From the NCBI GenBank assembly GCA_004335635.1, contig QAXH01001944.1, positions 451 to 28,973 on the forward strand: DNA of 28,523 bases. The letters are read 5' to 3'. This document shows, piece by piece, positions 8,820 through 20,936 of the stretch. The translations under genes and the position numbers were made by a program. The stretch's first letter is position 1; the number at the start of each line of letters is the position of its first letter. Origin of the DNA: Chloromonas sp. AAM2. Taxonomy: Eukaryota > Chlorophyta > Chlorophyceae > Chlamydomonadales > Chlamydomonadaceae. The notes under the pieces are model-generated. The model did not search any database and was not told where the DNA came from. It saw only the letters and a program-made list of their open reading frames with translations.

Positions 8820-11800
8820 CTAACAAAAGGTAACGTTGTACTCGGCTTGTCCAAAGCACACCCATGTGCTGCCCTGGTCGTCGAAGGTCCAGGAGTAGGC
8901 ATCCGGGCATGCGCGCTCAATGTGTTGCACGTAACTCTGCACGGGTGGCATTGCAGGGTACTCAACTTAGCAGTTGCAGGGTAGGCAACTTCACCCGCAT
9001 GTTCAAACGACAAAAATACAGTGAAGGCTGTGGCACATAGGTCAACTAGCAGAGCAGGAACACTGGTCCAGAGTCTGCAGACAACTGGACCCGTAACTGC
9101 AAGCATTTTTTTGCTCAAGTGTCCAGGGATCTGCCCTGAACAAGAAAGCAAAGAATGCATGCCTATCCCAGCGCTTTCACACGCACCTGTCCATTGGACG
9201 CCAGGGGCCAGTTCTCGACCTTACACTTCTGCCCCTCTGGCACGCCGCTAGCCCCCGGGGGGCAGCAGAAGCTGCAGGAGCTTGAAGTGCCTCCGCAGCC
9301 CGAGCATCCGTCACCACAGTTGCTGTGTGCAGTGAAAACATATCAAGTGTATATGTGGAGGAATCGTCCTGTAGTTCAGCAACCAGCGTCCACTGTAGAA
9401 GTACAGCGGAATGACACACAAAGGCGGACTGGAAGGCAGGGAGAAGTAGAAGCACAGCTATGCGGGGTACGAAAAAAGTTTGGGCAACAATTCTTTCGGT
9501 AGATTCTGAACTGAGACAGGTGTTGCTGCACATACAGGCATTCTCTCCCTCAGTGCGGCCGGACACTGCCTGAGGGTTCAGCAGCTAACGTTTGCTGTTG
9601 CACTCACCAGCGCAGCAGTACAAAACTACATTCGGTGTCGCTTCAGGGGCCAGGACTTGTGCCAGTTTCCTGTGAATCCTAGCACAGTTGGCGGCTGACG
9701 ATAGCAAAGAAGCTTTCTATGTAGCAGTCGTGCACTCACCAGCACAGCAGGTCCACCAGCGGCCTCTGGTTGCCCGCAAACCCCGCAATGGTGCTCCCGT
9801 ACCACTGCTGCAGCACAGAGAACTGAGAGCGCTGTGCGCTGTTGAGCGTTGCCTTGCAGGCGCTCCAGCACCCCACCACCCGCCCAGCACTGTTCCTGTG
9901 ATGATGTGTAGAAAAGGGGCCAACAGGTACGGGGAAAGCAAGGAAGCCAAAAACGCACAAGCGCAGTGGGCTGTTCCGGACAGTCACATAACAAGTAGGG
10001 CCAATGCACAAGATGATGTGTGCATGCACAAGACATGGTCAGGTGAAGTGATGATGCTTCAAATTTGCGTGTAAGCAGTGTGGTCCGTCCTCAACGTAAC
10101 AACATGAGCTGCTGTCCAGCCAGAAGCCATCTGCCACGATTGTTGAAGATTCCGGAAGCCTGGTATGTAAACACAGGTCAAGAAACGTAAAACCTATGAC
10201 TACTGACCAGTTGGAGCTAGCCTTAGCAAGGCAGTCAGAATTGTGCGTTTTCATACCTGTACTGCAGCTCAGGCGGGCAGCTGGATAGGGACAGGCCGCA
10301 GCCAACAGGTTTGCAGCGGGAGTTGGGAGTGAAAGAGCCACCGGGAACGACCTGCATGCGCAAGGAAGGCATGGCTTGAGTATTTGCTTCCCTGTTGCCT
10401 TGTTTGAGTCTTTGTCTAACAAACGCTTTGCAATAAGATCAGTTTCTTTCTGCTGCTTGCCTGTTTTAGCAATTGACAAATGTTTGCAATGGAGAACATT
10501 CAACGATGCTGGAGGAAAATTCAGCGTGGTGGCCGATGATGCAAGCAGGCGGCAAGGCATCGGAAAGACCACGATCAGGCCAAGCCTAGCATTAACAGCT
10601 TTACCGTTGTCCCAAACATGCGCTTGTTATGCCACTCGCACTGCACCCAGTGCAGTAGTGCAACCAAGTCCCGAACATGAGTCCGGTGATTGATTGATTG
10701 GTCAACTGACCAAAACAAGAGAAAGGATTAGTTAGTAATGTTGCCCTGGAACAACCTCAGTTTGTTTGGAAAATATGATTGGAAAAATTGAAGTAATTTG
10801 TCGATAAACAGGTACAGGTTGAACTGGTGCAAATGTAATAGGCGAAAGATACTTGAGTCCATTTGGTACACATGAATATTGGAACAACTGGTAAAGCTGG
10901 GGAAATCATTGACTGCGCCCTATGAGACCCCTCACGCTGATGGGCACGTTGTACCCGTCCACCAGGGAAACGTCCCAGAAGTCCTGGCCACCAGGGACGA
11001 AGTTGGGCAGGAAGTTCCACTCAAACACAGTGGCAGGCTGCTCGTATGAGGTGACGCACCTCTGCGAACAATTGCAGCAGGGGCCAGATGCGGTTGACTT
11101 GCGCGCTTCCTGCTAGCATGCCATCTGATGCCATTTAGCGTCAAGTATGACTCTGCCAGAAATGGGATCTGCCACTGCAGGCTTGCAAGCTGTGACATAA
11201 TGCATCCATTATGACAGGCTGGCAAGTACCTAACACAGCACCTGCTCATATTACTCGTGCTCTATACAAGTCATGACTGCAATTGCTTCCGGGCTTAGTA
11301 CCAGCAGTCCTTTGCAAATGCGCGAGGTTGATGATTCCTTGCTCAGGGTAGGTCAGGGCGGTACACATCTCGACCCGTGTCCTGTGACGGCTTCCCTGGT
11401 GTGAATATGCCTTTTTATTGTTATGACGTGCACAAGCATATACGCCACAACTACAGGCGCGATGTTGACACCTGGACCCGGCCAGGCAAGAGAGTCTGGT
11501 TTGGTTGCCAGACAATCACTATTGACCTGCACCAATGTGGACACCATAAACCGACTTACATCATTGCCGTTGCAGTCACCCGTCTGGCAGGACAGGCCCC
11601 CCGAGCCAGTCCGGGTGCACCCGGTGCGAGCCCACAGGACACCTGCAGCCACCAAATGGTAGCCATAAGTATCCTATAGCACTAATACTGAACACGCCCA
11701 GTTACCGCTGTTAGTGTTGGACGCAGTACTGCAGAGATTCGTCAGGAAACTCCATCCTTGTCTGGATGTCCCTGTCCAGACACACTCAGATTGTCCAGGT

Positions 11801-13828
11801 ATGCTGAGAATTGCTACGAGATGAACATTGGTGCAGTTTCTTACACGCTGTGCATCTGATGGTGAGCTTACTCACCAAGGTACTTATCACATAAAAATCA
11901 AAATTTATATGTGGCTGTGCATAGGCCTGTGCATAGGCCATCAGAGCAGAATGAAAGCATAAGTACCGATCTGTGGCTACACACTACTCCAGGCTGTCTT
12001 AGTTGTCATGCACGAGATGCCATGTTATTATGTGCCAGGAGCATCTTCTCCTGGACAACCATTTGGGGTGTGGCACGGCACGTCTTGTGCAGCCGCTGTG
12101 TTTGAGTGTGACTACCGTAAAGCCTTCTCTGGTGGCTACAGCAAAGTCAATGCAGTATGGGCCCATCATACCGGCACATGCATGGCCATTACTCACCGTT
12201 GGAATCAGGAACAGTGATGAGTGTGGCAGATGTCCCCGCCCTGATCTCAGAGCCAACGCCCGAGGGGTTGACCAGGGTGGGCACAGGCTTGTTGCCCACG
12301 CCCAGGATTGCCAGCCAGATGGGATCAGAACACCTGGGTAGCGCGGCAAGCAAGCAGGCTGCATGCATGGAACTTAGCCTGGCAAGCATCGAGCTATGCA
12401 GTACGGCCATGGGTGACAGTCAGTACATTGGTGAGTGCGAGTAACGACAGCTCAATGCACCAATACAGTAATCAATCATTGTTGTCGGTAATGTTGATTA
12501 TTGGTATTACACCTACAAATGCTCTCATGCCGGAGGTAGGGCCGTCACAGGCTGTGGAACTATGCATACGAATATCACTTGCACAGGTTGCAACAGAGCT
12601 GGCTGGACGCACCAGCAGTCTTGAGCCAGGAGCACAGAATAGACACTTCTGTTGGGCACACATGGGGTTTGGGCTTAACCACCTGGCCTCCTTACCACCC
12701 GGCCTCCTTACCACCCGACCGGTGTCCCCTTGCTTTCTTTCCTTCATTCTGGGCTCACATGGCTGGAAAAGGCTGCAGTGCTCACCTATTGGTCAACCTG
12801 ATCGTACGGCTGCCACTTGGGCCGGTTGAAGGTGGCGGAGGTGGAGAGGCCCTGGCGGTTGGTGGCGGGGGAGGGGACTTAGTGCGGGAGGATGGTGGTG
12901 ATGGAGGCGACGGCCGTGATTTGGTGCCACCAGACACAGGGCATGACGTCAAGCACTGGTCGCTAGCAGCGCAGGTTGAAACTGGGAAAGGGCCTTGGAA
13001 TAGCTGCCTGCACTGGCCGTTGGTTGAGCAGTAGTATTGGGGACCGAGGGTGCTTGGGCAGGGGGTGGATTGCGTGCAGGCGCGACACTCGGATGCATTG
13101 CCTGGGGTTGTCTGGCAGGGGCTGGCGCAGTTGGGCTGGGAGCCGGTCAGAGGGAAGCAGTTGTTGTCAGGACAGAAGAGGTAGGTGGCACCGTCGCGAG
13201 GGCATGGTGTGTAGTACGGGCAGACAGGCGCAGTGGCAGCTGCATCGCAATCACATGGCAGTCACAATTTGTCATTGGAAGTATGCGTATTTCTTAGGCC
13301 CGTGCTTAGAATAGGTTCAAGTAATTAGTGTACGGCCCATCGCCTTCTCGCAGGAAGGCTGCAGCTGCGTGTTAGCCAATGTTTGAATTAGGCAGGACTG
13401 CCTAGTACAAATGTTACTTTAGCTAAGCCACGCAAAACGCAGCGATACGGTTCTGTAGCTAACCTTGGCCGTCCCTTGCGCGTTCCTCGGACGATCGAGA
13501 TGCTACATGCCGAATTTACTGGATGACGGCCCGATGCAAGGTGATGGCCGCGGCCGCGAGAACGCAGCAGGCAGTTGTGGTTCGTGCTTGTGCAGGTGTA
13601 AGAAGATGTACGGAAGAGGCTGGCTGCGTCCAATTATGAGGTTCGATCGTACCACGTTTTGCCACGGACATGAATCACACGACCTTGCTATTGGCGGCCC
13701 ACAACAGCACTGGGCCAGAGCACTAGTGTCGTGCACTTTGCCATACCTGAAATCGTCATTACATGGCACGAAACCAGCGCGATGAGAAAAGCAATCGCAC
13801 TCGAGGCCGGGCGTCTTGCGTAGGACAT
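8820..13828 (-). CDS. Secreted protein: double Cys-rich module, Pro-rich hinge and thaumatin-like domain
   Basis: Nine phase-consistent exons give about 461 aa: 13828-13747, 13239-12786, 12333-12197, 11642-11560, 11061-10936, 10351-10257, 9895-9740, 9322-9187 and 8936-8820. Residues 1 to about 28 are a signal peptide (SSAIAFLIALVSC core). Residues 34-127 hold 14 cysteines in two similar modules, each starting C-x5-C-x9-C-x4/5-C and ending C-x3-C. Residues 134-171 form a hinge with SPPSPP, SPPPPP and SPPPPPS. The thaumatin domain follows: RLTNRCSDPIWLAI, LWARTGC, TGDCNGNDRC, TVFEWNF, GGQDFWDVSLVDGYNVPISV, CPPELQ, GCWSAC, ACPDAYSWTFDD and a final VTFC-stop. E, D and D of the acidic cleft are present. 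The PROSITE-style signature deviates by one Leu. Family knowledge: thaumatin-like proteins are secreted, disulfide-rich, and may bind or cut glucans; the role here is unknown. The HRGP-like hinge suggests an extracellular-matrix or wall location. Confidence 0.9.
9608..9669 (-). other. Cryptic 62-nt cassette in thaumatin-like intron 7
   Basis: On the minus strand this segment is flanked by an acceptor-like TTCACAG (9671-9670) and a donor GTGAGT (9607 downwards). The sequence around the donor (plus 9599-9618) repeats that of the true exon 7 donor (plus 9731-9750) with one mismatch in 20. Inclusion would add 62 nt and shift the frame, destroying the Cys pattern of exon 8. It could be a poison exon, or simply a decayed duplication. 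Confidence 0.35.
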
Positions 13829-16763
13829 GTTGGCAGGCCGAGCGGTTGGATTGGTGGTTTTCACAATGTCAAATCTCAGCCTTGTCGTGAAGATCAAGCG
13901 TGCCAACACGTTTGGTTATTAACGATGCTGTGATAGTCATTCAAAGTCACTCGTTTTTCTCATATCCGACGGATAGTTGACTCGTCCAACAAAGAGATTG
14001 GCGTCTACGACTTACCTCGGCCAGTCGTTGAAGTGTCGACTGGGCAGATGCTGTTGTGTATTCAAGCAGCCGAACGCCACAAACGTTGGTGGACAGCTAA
14101 ACGACAAGAGATTCGCACGGAAGCATTGCTGATCGGCCTAGACAAATGTGATCACCCGGACACGCTGTGGCGGGCGACCTCGGATTGTTCAACTTCGCCA
14201 CGTCCGTTGGATTATTGACGACGCGATCCAACACGGCACGCCCCAAGCTCTGCAAATTGGTAGATACATGATCCATGCGACCGTTTGCGACCTTGGTGAT
14301 TTGGTTTCGCCGGGGGGATTGTAGGGCGGAGACCCCTGAATCCTGATCCCAGCTGCAACGACGCACGACCGGGCATGTGCTCAGGAAGGATGTATGGTTC
14401 ACAATGACGCTCGTGTCGTCCGTTGTCACTGGCAGCCCAAGCGGGGCTGAATACAAAGCCGCTTCCAACCTGGCAGCCTGGACTGAACCATTCCTTTGCG
14501 TGGATTCGACTGCCATCTCAGCTCGCAAGGTTGGCTATGCGTTAGGGTCTCCCAGACTATGTATACATGGACAAGCTCACCAGCACGAGCACTGCAACAG
14601 TTCTAGATGAACTTCAGCGAGGAAGCACTCGAGTGATCATCCTTTGGAGGTGCCTGCATGCGTAATCCATTGACACACCACATAACTAGGCGTGGGCAGT
14701 GACGCTCACTGAAGCTTACACAGCAAGGGCAAACAATCACTGCTAACCTGAAAGGTCTGGGCACCGGTATGCATACATGTCCAACGTTTGGAATACAAGC
14801 AGGCGAGGGTGAATGCAACCAAGGTGCAGTTGAAAGGCCGAACAAACAGTGCAACCTGGAATTGAAGCAGCCACAATGCCCTGGCATCGGCAGTGCAGCC
14901 GTGCTCCAGCAAGAAGCAGAATTACAACTGCTGACCGCCAATCCGAAAGTGCGATGATGAAAGCCGCCAATTGTCGGCGCTGTAAGGAAGTAGGACGGAC
15001 GATCTCCAACTGTGGGTCCGGTCCTCAGCAGTATTCAATCTAGGGGCCAACAAACGTGACTAAATGTGTGCGTATAGTTTTTCTCCAATCATCAGTCCGT
15101 AAAAAGAAAAGAAGGCCTATAACTTGCTGTAACTTGCTGGACTCTTGTCTGCTTGCGCAAAAAGGGCTCAAGGGCCAAGCAGGAGGGGAAAAACACTATT
15201 AAAGGATTCAACCATATGTTATGGACGTGTAACAACAGGTACGGATGTGCTCATTTAAAAGCCATGCAGACAGAGCTGCACTGCTCACCTTCACTGGCCC
15301 CTGGTCTTGTGATTGGCGACCTCTTGGTCTTGAAATGCACGATCCACCAAACGGAGTCTGTATGCATCCAATTCAAGCCAACCCAGAAACACGAAAAGAA
15401 AGTGTCAGCAACAGATTGCCGCCCTGCAAAATGCTAAGGAATGTCCTACATATTCCTACTTTGCAGGCCAGCTGGAGAGAGCCACACCCGCCACAGCCCA
15501 TGTGCATCTGTATCATCAGAAGTACCCTACAGGGCACATATCATGACAACCATCACCCAGTAACACAGCGCAAGTGCATCTACATTAACGACGACGGCAT
15601 GAATAAGATTTGCACCTTCTCAATATCTGACATCTGACATAATGTTTGTCCAAACCCAAGGTTGAAGCTTGGGTGAAAAACAATCACCTCTCCTGGTCTT
15701 TAGCATGACGACAGCCTGTTATCCTTGCAACTTTTAAAATGACTCCGGTCTAGTTTACCGTCTTATTGTATCCTATGCAACAGACGCAAACGCAAATGAT
15801 TATCATGGACTAGGCAAGGCCGTAAACGTCCAAACTCGACTTGCTTGCGGAGTGTAAACTGTGTGAGTGTGTGGCACGTTGCATGCAATGTGTACAAGCC
15901 CAAGGATGGAACGTATCAACGGTATGGAACAGCCATCATGTGGTCCTAAAGCCATCAAAGCCACAACGTTCTAGTTAACCATCCTCCAATGATGCAGGCG
16001 CATCTGACTACCATTGACCAGCCACAGTCGTCAACTTTCCAACCCTTGCAGAGCGCGACATGTAAGGCAATTCATCGGCTAAGTGTGGCAATGCGATGCT
16101 TGCCAACAATGACTTTCGAACAAGCAGGCTCTGGCTAAACAGTACCATAATTGAGGAATTGGATTTTGCTGTGGAACCATTTGAAGCAGGGTCCTGGTGG
16201 CAACGGTAGCATCTTGTGCACAGGGTGCTGGCACAATGAATGGCTTGCAAGAGATGAAGTCCTGGCAGTGTGTAAATGGGGGAACCGTCGTGATTTGTAT
16301 GTGTGATGCAACACGCCTAGCAAACGGCATGCAGCATGGATGCCAAGATGTGGACCATCCTGGCAACAGCAACTGTCAGTCTACAGCCTCTATAGCTGGT
16401 GGCAGACGATGATGCCGGTGTCAAACGTTTTGTTCTGACGTTTCTGCCACGTGGTTGTTAAGGTTTCCTCATCCAATGCTTGCCGTAACTGCTAGAATGA
16501 GCGTTGGATGCATGATTTCTGCAGCTGTGATCTGCTGTGGGTTGATGAGCTGACTGGATTGTCTAGGAGGCCTAACCAATAGTGCTTGTAGTTGGATTGG
16601 CAAGCCCTCGAATTTCCTGAGCATCTAAACCCATGTTTTGACTTCCTAGGTCTGCTATGACTCGTAATCCCCTGCCATAAAGCGTACAGAAACTACCTGC
16701 CTGCACACCTGCAATTCACGTTGCTATATGATCCATGCGGCATCAGTGAGCGTTAGGATGTAT
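13829..16763. other. 2.9-kb region without an assigned gene
   Basis: This lies between the thaumatin-like start and the CDC14 stop. The left end should hold the thaumatin-like promoter; the right end the CDC14 3' UTR, although no TGTAA is visible there on the minus strand. Open frames exist (plus 13937-14218 and 14377-14610, minus 14097-14528, plus 15245-15637) but none has a known motif or a clear partner exon. A doubled AACTTGCTG occurs at about 15121-15140. The base composition is more AT-rich than the coding exons. Confidence 0.5.
13937..14218 (+). other. Unassigned open frame of 93 codons
   Basis: The frame is open from just after a TAG at 13934 to a TGA stop ending at 14218. It includes a compact, charged and hydrophobic stretch with motifs VYDLPRPVVEVSTG and AERHKRWWTAKRQE. 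It lacks an early ATG (first Met at about residue 39) and has no obvious acceptor. I recognise no family. Codon third positions are less GC-rich than in neighbouring genes. It may be a remnant of a mobile element, an exon of an unrecognised gene, or chance. Confidence 0.2.
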
Positions 16764-19700
16764 CTATTTGCTGTGCAGCCCATACCGCATCACCGCCGCG
16801 GTTTTAATGCGCGCAATGTCATTGTTCTGCGCACTGAGCAAACTGCCTAGCCCCACACCCTGCCCTGACGCCATTCCACCCCCCGAGCTTAGTGGCATAG
16901 CAGCAGGCTTGCTTGAGAGGCTTGCATGGTACTGCGGGAGCATCGCCATGGGGATCTTCCTAGGCTGCCCGTTCGCTGCAAGCGTGCGAGCAACGCCAGC
17001 ATTAGGCCGGTGGCCAGGTGCAGCAGGTTTTGGGGTGGTTGGAATGGGCGCACTGACCCCGTTGCCTGCGCCGGGAGACCCTGGGCTGAGCAGCCCAGCG
17101 CCCATGCGGTTCATCATGCCAGCGATATCGGAAGAGCTACTGCTGGCACGCTCCAGGTCGGAACTACGCAGCCGTTCGCTCGTGCTTGGCACAAGGCAGC
17201 GCAGGGACGGCCGCTCCACGGCTCGATCCGCACTCGGTGCACGCATCAGCGGCCCTGCGGGGCCACTACGGGTCACCGCGCCAAGGCACGCGCCCGCCCC
17301 GCCTGCGGAAGCCGCACTTATCCTTGCAGCATACCCACCCATAATACTCCCGCCCGCCGAGCTAGAAAGCACACCCACCGCAGCTGCGGCTGAAGTGGAG
17401 GTATACCGGAGCGGAGTGATGCTGCGGCCTGCATATCGGGGCGCGCTTGCCGTTGCTCCGCGGTGTGAGGCAATAGCGGCGTTAGTTGGCGTACTTGCTC
17501 CGCTGTTCGGCTGGCTGCCACCGTTGCTATACGAGGCTGACGGAGACGGGACTTGCACGGACAGACCAAGGTACCCCCCCATGCCAGTTGCTGCGGTCGG
17601 TGTGGCCGGTGACTGGTGCTGCTGCTGCTTGTACTGCTGCAGGGATACCGAGTCAGCATGGGCAGCGTTGTTCATGGAAGTTGCTGAGTCCCTTCGCTGT
17701 CGAACAAGCACGCCTGCTCCTGCGTTTGTACTGCTTGGTGAACCCTGGCTGAGGCGAGTGCCTACAAGGCTGGAGCCGTTGCCGCCTGCAGAACCAGGCG
17801 GGGCGGCCTTGTATGTAGCACGATTGTAACCGTTACTGCCGTTACTTGTGCCGTTACTTGTGCCGTTACTGCCTGGTGAGCTGGGTGAGGCTGCATGGTA
17901 TCCATTGTCCGTGTTGCCGCCTGTGGCACGGCCGTTGATGGCCAGGTCCTGTACGGAAAATGGCACAGACAACGACGTTAATACTCTCAATCCCTTCAAC
18001 GTCATGCTTATGTCATGTTATGTTTGACCCAGCCCAATCACAAGCCACATCCTGTGCCCCTGTTCACTGCCACTCCTGCCCACGCTCCCAGGTTCTCTTG
18101 AAATCCAAGGCCACGTGAACAGGACTCGGAGAGCACCTGTGCTCTTTGTTTGATCGCCTCATTCAATGAAGCACATGCTCTTGAGGGACAGCCAAGCCCA
18201 AGGTTCCAATCAGCTGTTGATACCACCTGTTGACCGCTCGCAGCAGTCAGGGCTAGTCCTGGTACTGCATCACGTGACTCACCTCCAGCAACATGGCAGT
18301 TGTCCAAAGGATTCACATGATAACATGCACATGCACATGCGTAGATATGCACATGTGAGTTGTTGGGTAGACAGACAGATAGAGAATGGATCGTATCTAT
18401 AATTGTAACAAGCACATCCGGCACGCACCTCCAGCGCCAGGTGTGGCTTGTTTATCCCCCTGGCCGCCCTCCACAGCTCCCCCTCGTGCCACATGCGCGC
18501 CTCCACGTCGCGCAGGAAGTTCTGCTGAGGCCCGATCACGGATCCCGGCCGGCACACGCGGATGTAGCCAATCACCTCCTCAGCTGTAAACCTGCGCAAG
18601 AGAAAGAAAACAATTGAATGATTACTAAATCAACAAATGAGATATTTCACACACCTACTGTGCGTTGAAGCTGATGAAGAAATAAACAGATAACTGAGTT
18701 GATCAGTATAATAAGCTGTGTAGTTCAACTGTTGATACATACAGAAGAGTAAATCAAACACCAGAAATATCTCGGATCACATCAGGCAGCGCTACGTGTC
18801 GTGGGTGGTGTTGTTTGCGAGGGTAGACTTTGTTTTATCAATGCTGTACATTGCAGTACTGCAGCGCATGAAGCGCACCTGAAGTGTTTCATAATGTAGC
18901 AGCAGATGAGAACGCCCGTGCGTCCCAGGCCCGCTTTGCAGTGGATGGCGAGCGCCCCAGGCTCAGACTCAGCGATCTCCAAGAACTTCAGAAGAATCGC
19001 CTCAGTTGGGCACGACCCATCAGGAAAGTACAGATCGTAATGCCGGAAGCCTCCCGCTGTGAAGCGCTGCCGATCGTAAGCTTTTTTGTTCAACCGCACG
19101 ACCGCCGAGACACCGCGCTTGCGGTAATAATCCCAGTAGTCTTCCGGCGTGTGCAGCCGGTAGCCCGCGATCTCGTTACCCCTGTTGGCTGGCCCGCTGA
19201 AGGCGACTAGCTTGCCTGGCACAATCCAGTTGAGATCTCCATTCTCCACCTGAAAAAGAGCAGGCACTACACTGTTAGCTTTGGCGGGCGAGGGGGCGGG
19301 CCTGGAACTCAGGGTGGGAATGGTCAAGGGCCACAGGGGGCTAAGCGAGGGGTAAGGGTGAAGGGGGGTGGGAGCGGCGGCCGGTCTGGGCAACTGGTTG
19401 GCTGGTAAACAAATAAAGGACAGAACTAGGCCGGCGAGAACTTGCTCAGCCAGCTGTGTAAGAGCTAGCCAGGTGCTAGAGAAGATAACAGGTTAGTGGC
19501 ACGGCCAGAGCCAGCCATACCCTGACAGCCGCCGGCATGACGTGACATGATGAGCTGCTGATAGTAGCCAAGGCCTGATCACTCATACGTTTGATTCTTG
19601 TTGAAAAATCTGTTGATGCTTCCTGCTGCTCTTTCTTGACTCTTTGGCGCACCTGTTCGTAGTGCTCATACTCCTCAGCGCTCCAGGCTGAACTGCCACT

Positions 19701-20751
19701 GTTCCAGTCAAGAAAAGCAACATCCCGTGCTTTCTGGACACCCTGCAAACCCGCAGTAACAAGGAGCAGTCAAAGAGGAGCTCCTTGCGCTTGAGAATTG
19801 AGCGAGTACGACAAGCAAACACCCACTTTGATTACGTCCAACACCGTCAAATGGAAGGTCGATACCCCACAGGAGGCATCTCTGAAAGGAGCGTACGGCT
19901 TGAACGCTTGCAATGGCTTGTATGCCTCCTCGGCTGAGCGGTTCAAGTAGATCACTTGGAAAATACCAACCTGCAGGTATCCGGTATGATCACAAGCTCA
20001 TGTGTTACTAAACGTGATCTTGGTGTTCGCCTTGCTTGTGTATCAGCAAAGGAGTTGGATACTTTCGAAACCGCACAGAGCTGGCGTGCTCACCAGTGCG
20101 GCTGCATTTGCTCGGTTGTGGGCGTGCGGGCCACAGTAGTAGTACAGGCGCTTGTTCGTGCGTTCAGCTTCCTGTGGCAAGGTGACAAGGCACTGTGAGG
20201 GTGGAAGCAAGGTGACAAGGCACTGTGAAAGGGGGATGAAGTGCGCCAGTGTGCGAGAAGGCTAGCGCAGCGCACTGCTCCCATAGCACACACCTGCATC
20301 AGTTCTTGAGTTTGCCTGCAGAAGCGGTACGTTTTGCCCAGGTTGAGGGGGCCAAAGTCAGCGAAGAATGGCTCGTACAGCTGCAATCAGATCAACAGAT
20401 ACGGGGCAAATGGGGGGGCCGGGGGCCAATGAACATTCCATGGCGTGCACTCTCTGATGTAGCAAGAACTCAATGGCTGCTGTTGTGTAGAAGGCGATGC
20501 AAGGGGCTGCCTCACCAGGATTTCGTCAATGCTGTAACAAATGCCATTTGCGGCCAGGTGGGAGGTCCGCAACGCGTCTGGGCGGCGCAGTGCCACAAAG
20601 TACACCTTGCCCTCAATCACTGGCTGTGCCTGTAGGGCACCAATGCATGCACAGTGCGCGAAGGGTTATTGATTCAGCAGTAGCTCAAGCCTTGTCGAGG
20701 CAGTAGCTACTCGTTCCTTACCTGCAAGAGCTCATCCGCTGGTGCAGCCAT
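16764..20751 (-). CDS. CDC14: CDC14-type dual-specificity protein phosphatase
   Basis: Nine exons, all phases consistent, give about 753 aa: 20751-20722, 20629-20516, 20380-20294, 20171-20094, 19970-19827, 19742-19653, 19249-18879, 18591-18429 and 17948-16764. Residues 11-181 form the N-terminal DSP-like domain ([75 protein letters not shown]). The catalytic domain has YFPDGSCP with general-acid Asp258 and the P-loop [10 protein letters not shown] with Cys285 and Arg291, then the diagnostic [13 protein letters not shown]. Residues 360-753, one 1185-nt exon, are low-complexity Ser/Gly/Ala/Pro with many S/T-P sites, as in the disordered CDC14 tails. Family knowledge: CDC14 removes phosphate from CDK-type pSer-Pro sites and acts in mitotic exit, cytokinesis or cilia; land flowering plants lack it. 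The start codon gives a short first exon ([10 protein letters not shown]). Only the first exon is somewhat uncertain. Confidence 0.95.
20177..20228. repeat. Direct repeat duplicating the 3' end of CDC14 intron 3
   Basis: A 22-bp block beginning GCAAGGTGACAAGGCACTG occurs at 20177-20198 and again at 20207-20228, 30 bp apart. On the gene strand the pair gives two pyrimidine-containing tracts directly upstream of the acceptor of exon 4 (CCACAG ending at 20172), plus a spare TCACAG acceptor-like site. Confidence 0.8.
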
Positions 20752-20936
20752 TGCAAACAGAACGATTGCGGCGTAATGGCAGTGAGAACTGGCAAAAAGG
20801 CCGTAAACCTGCAGAAAAGGCGTCCATGTAAGGGTCGAGCGGTACCGACATGAATGCCAATTTGTCATGTACCTGGGCCAAATACCCAGCCAATGTAATG
20901 CGTGGCATCTGCTCCTTTGAGGATGCAAGGTTTGGC
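20752..20936. promoter_or_regulatory. Putative bidirectional promoter between CDC14 and a small plus-strand gene
   Basis: Only about 185 bp separates the CDC14 start codon (20751, minus) from the proposed ATG at 20937 on the plus strand. If both starts are right, the two genes must share or overlap promoters. No TATA box or other element could be named with confidence. Confidence 0.35.

Noticed and set aside
16768..17829. 353-codon open frame on the plus strand
   Set aside because: It is the antisense of the long low-complexity CDC14 tail exon. The sense strand continues the phosphatase in phase from a good acceptor; the antisense frame has no motif.
19941..19960. tRNA-like GGTTCAAG motif
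   Set aside because: It lies inside a CDC14 exon and no cloverleaf can be drawn around it. Similar motifs at 13314 and 15205 also lack matching stems.
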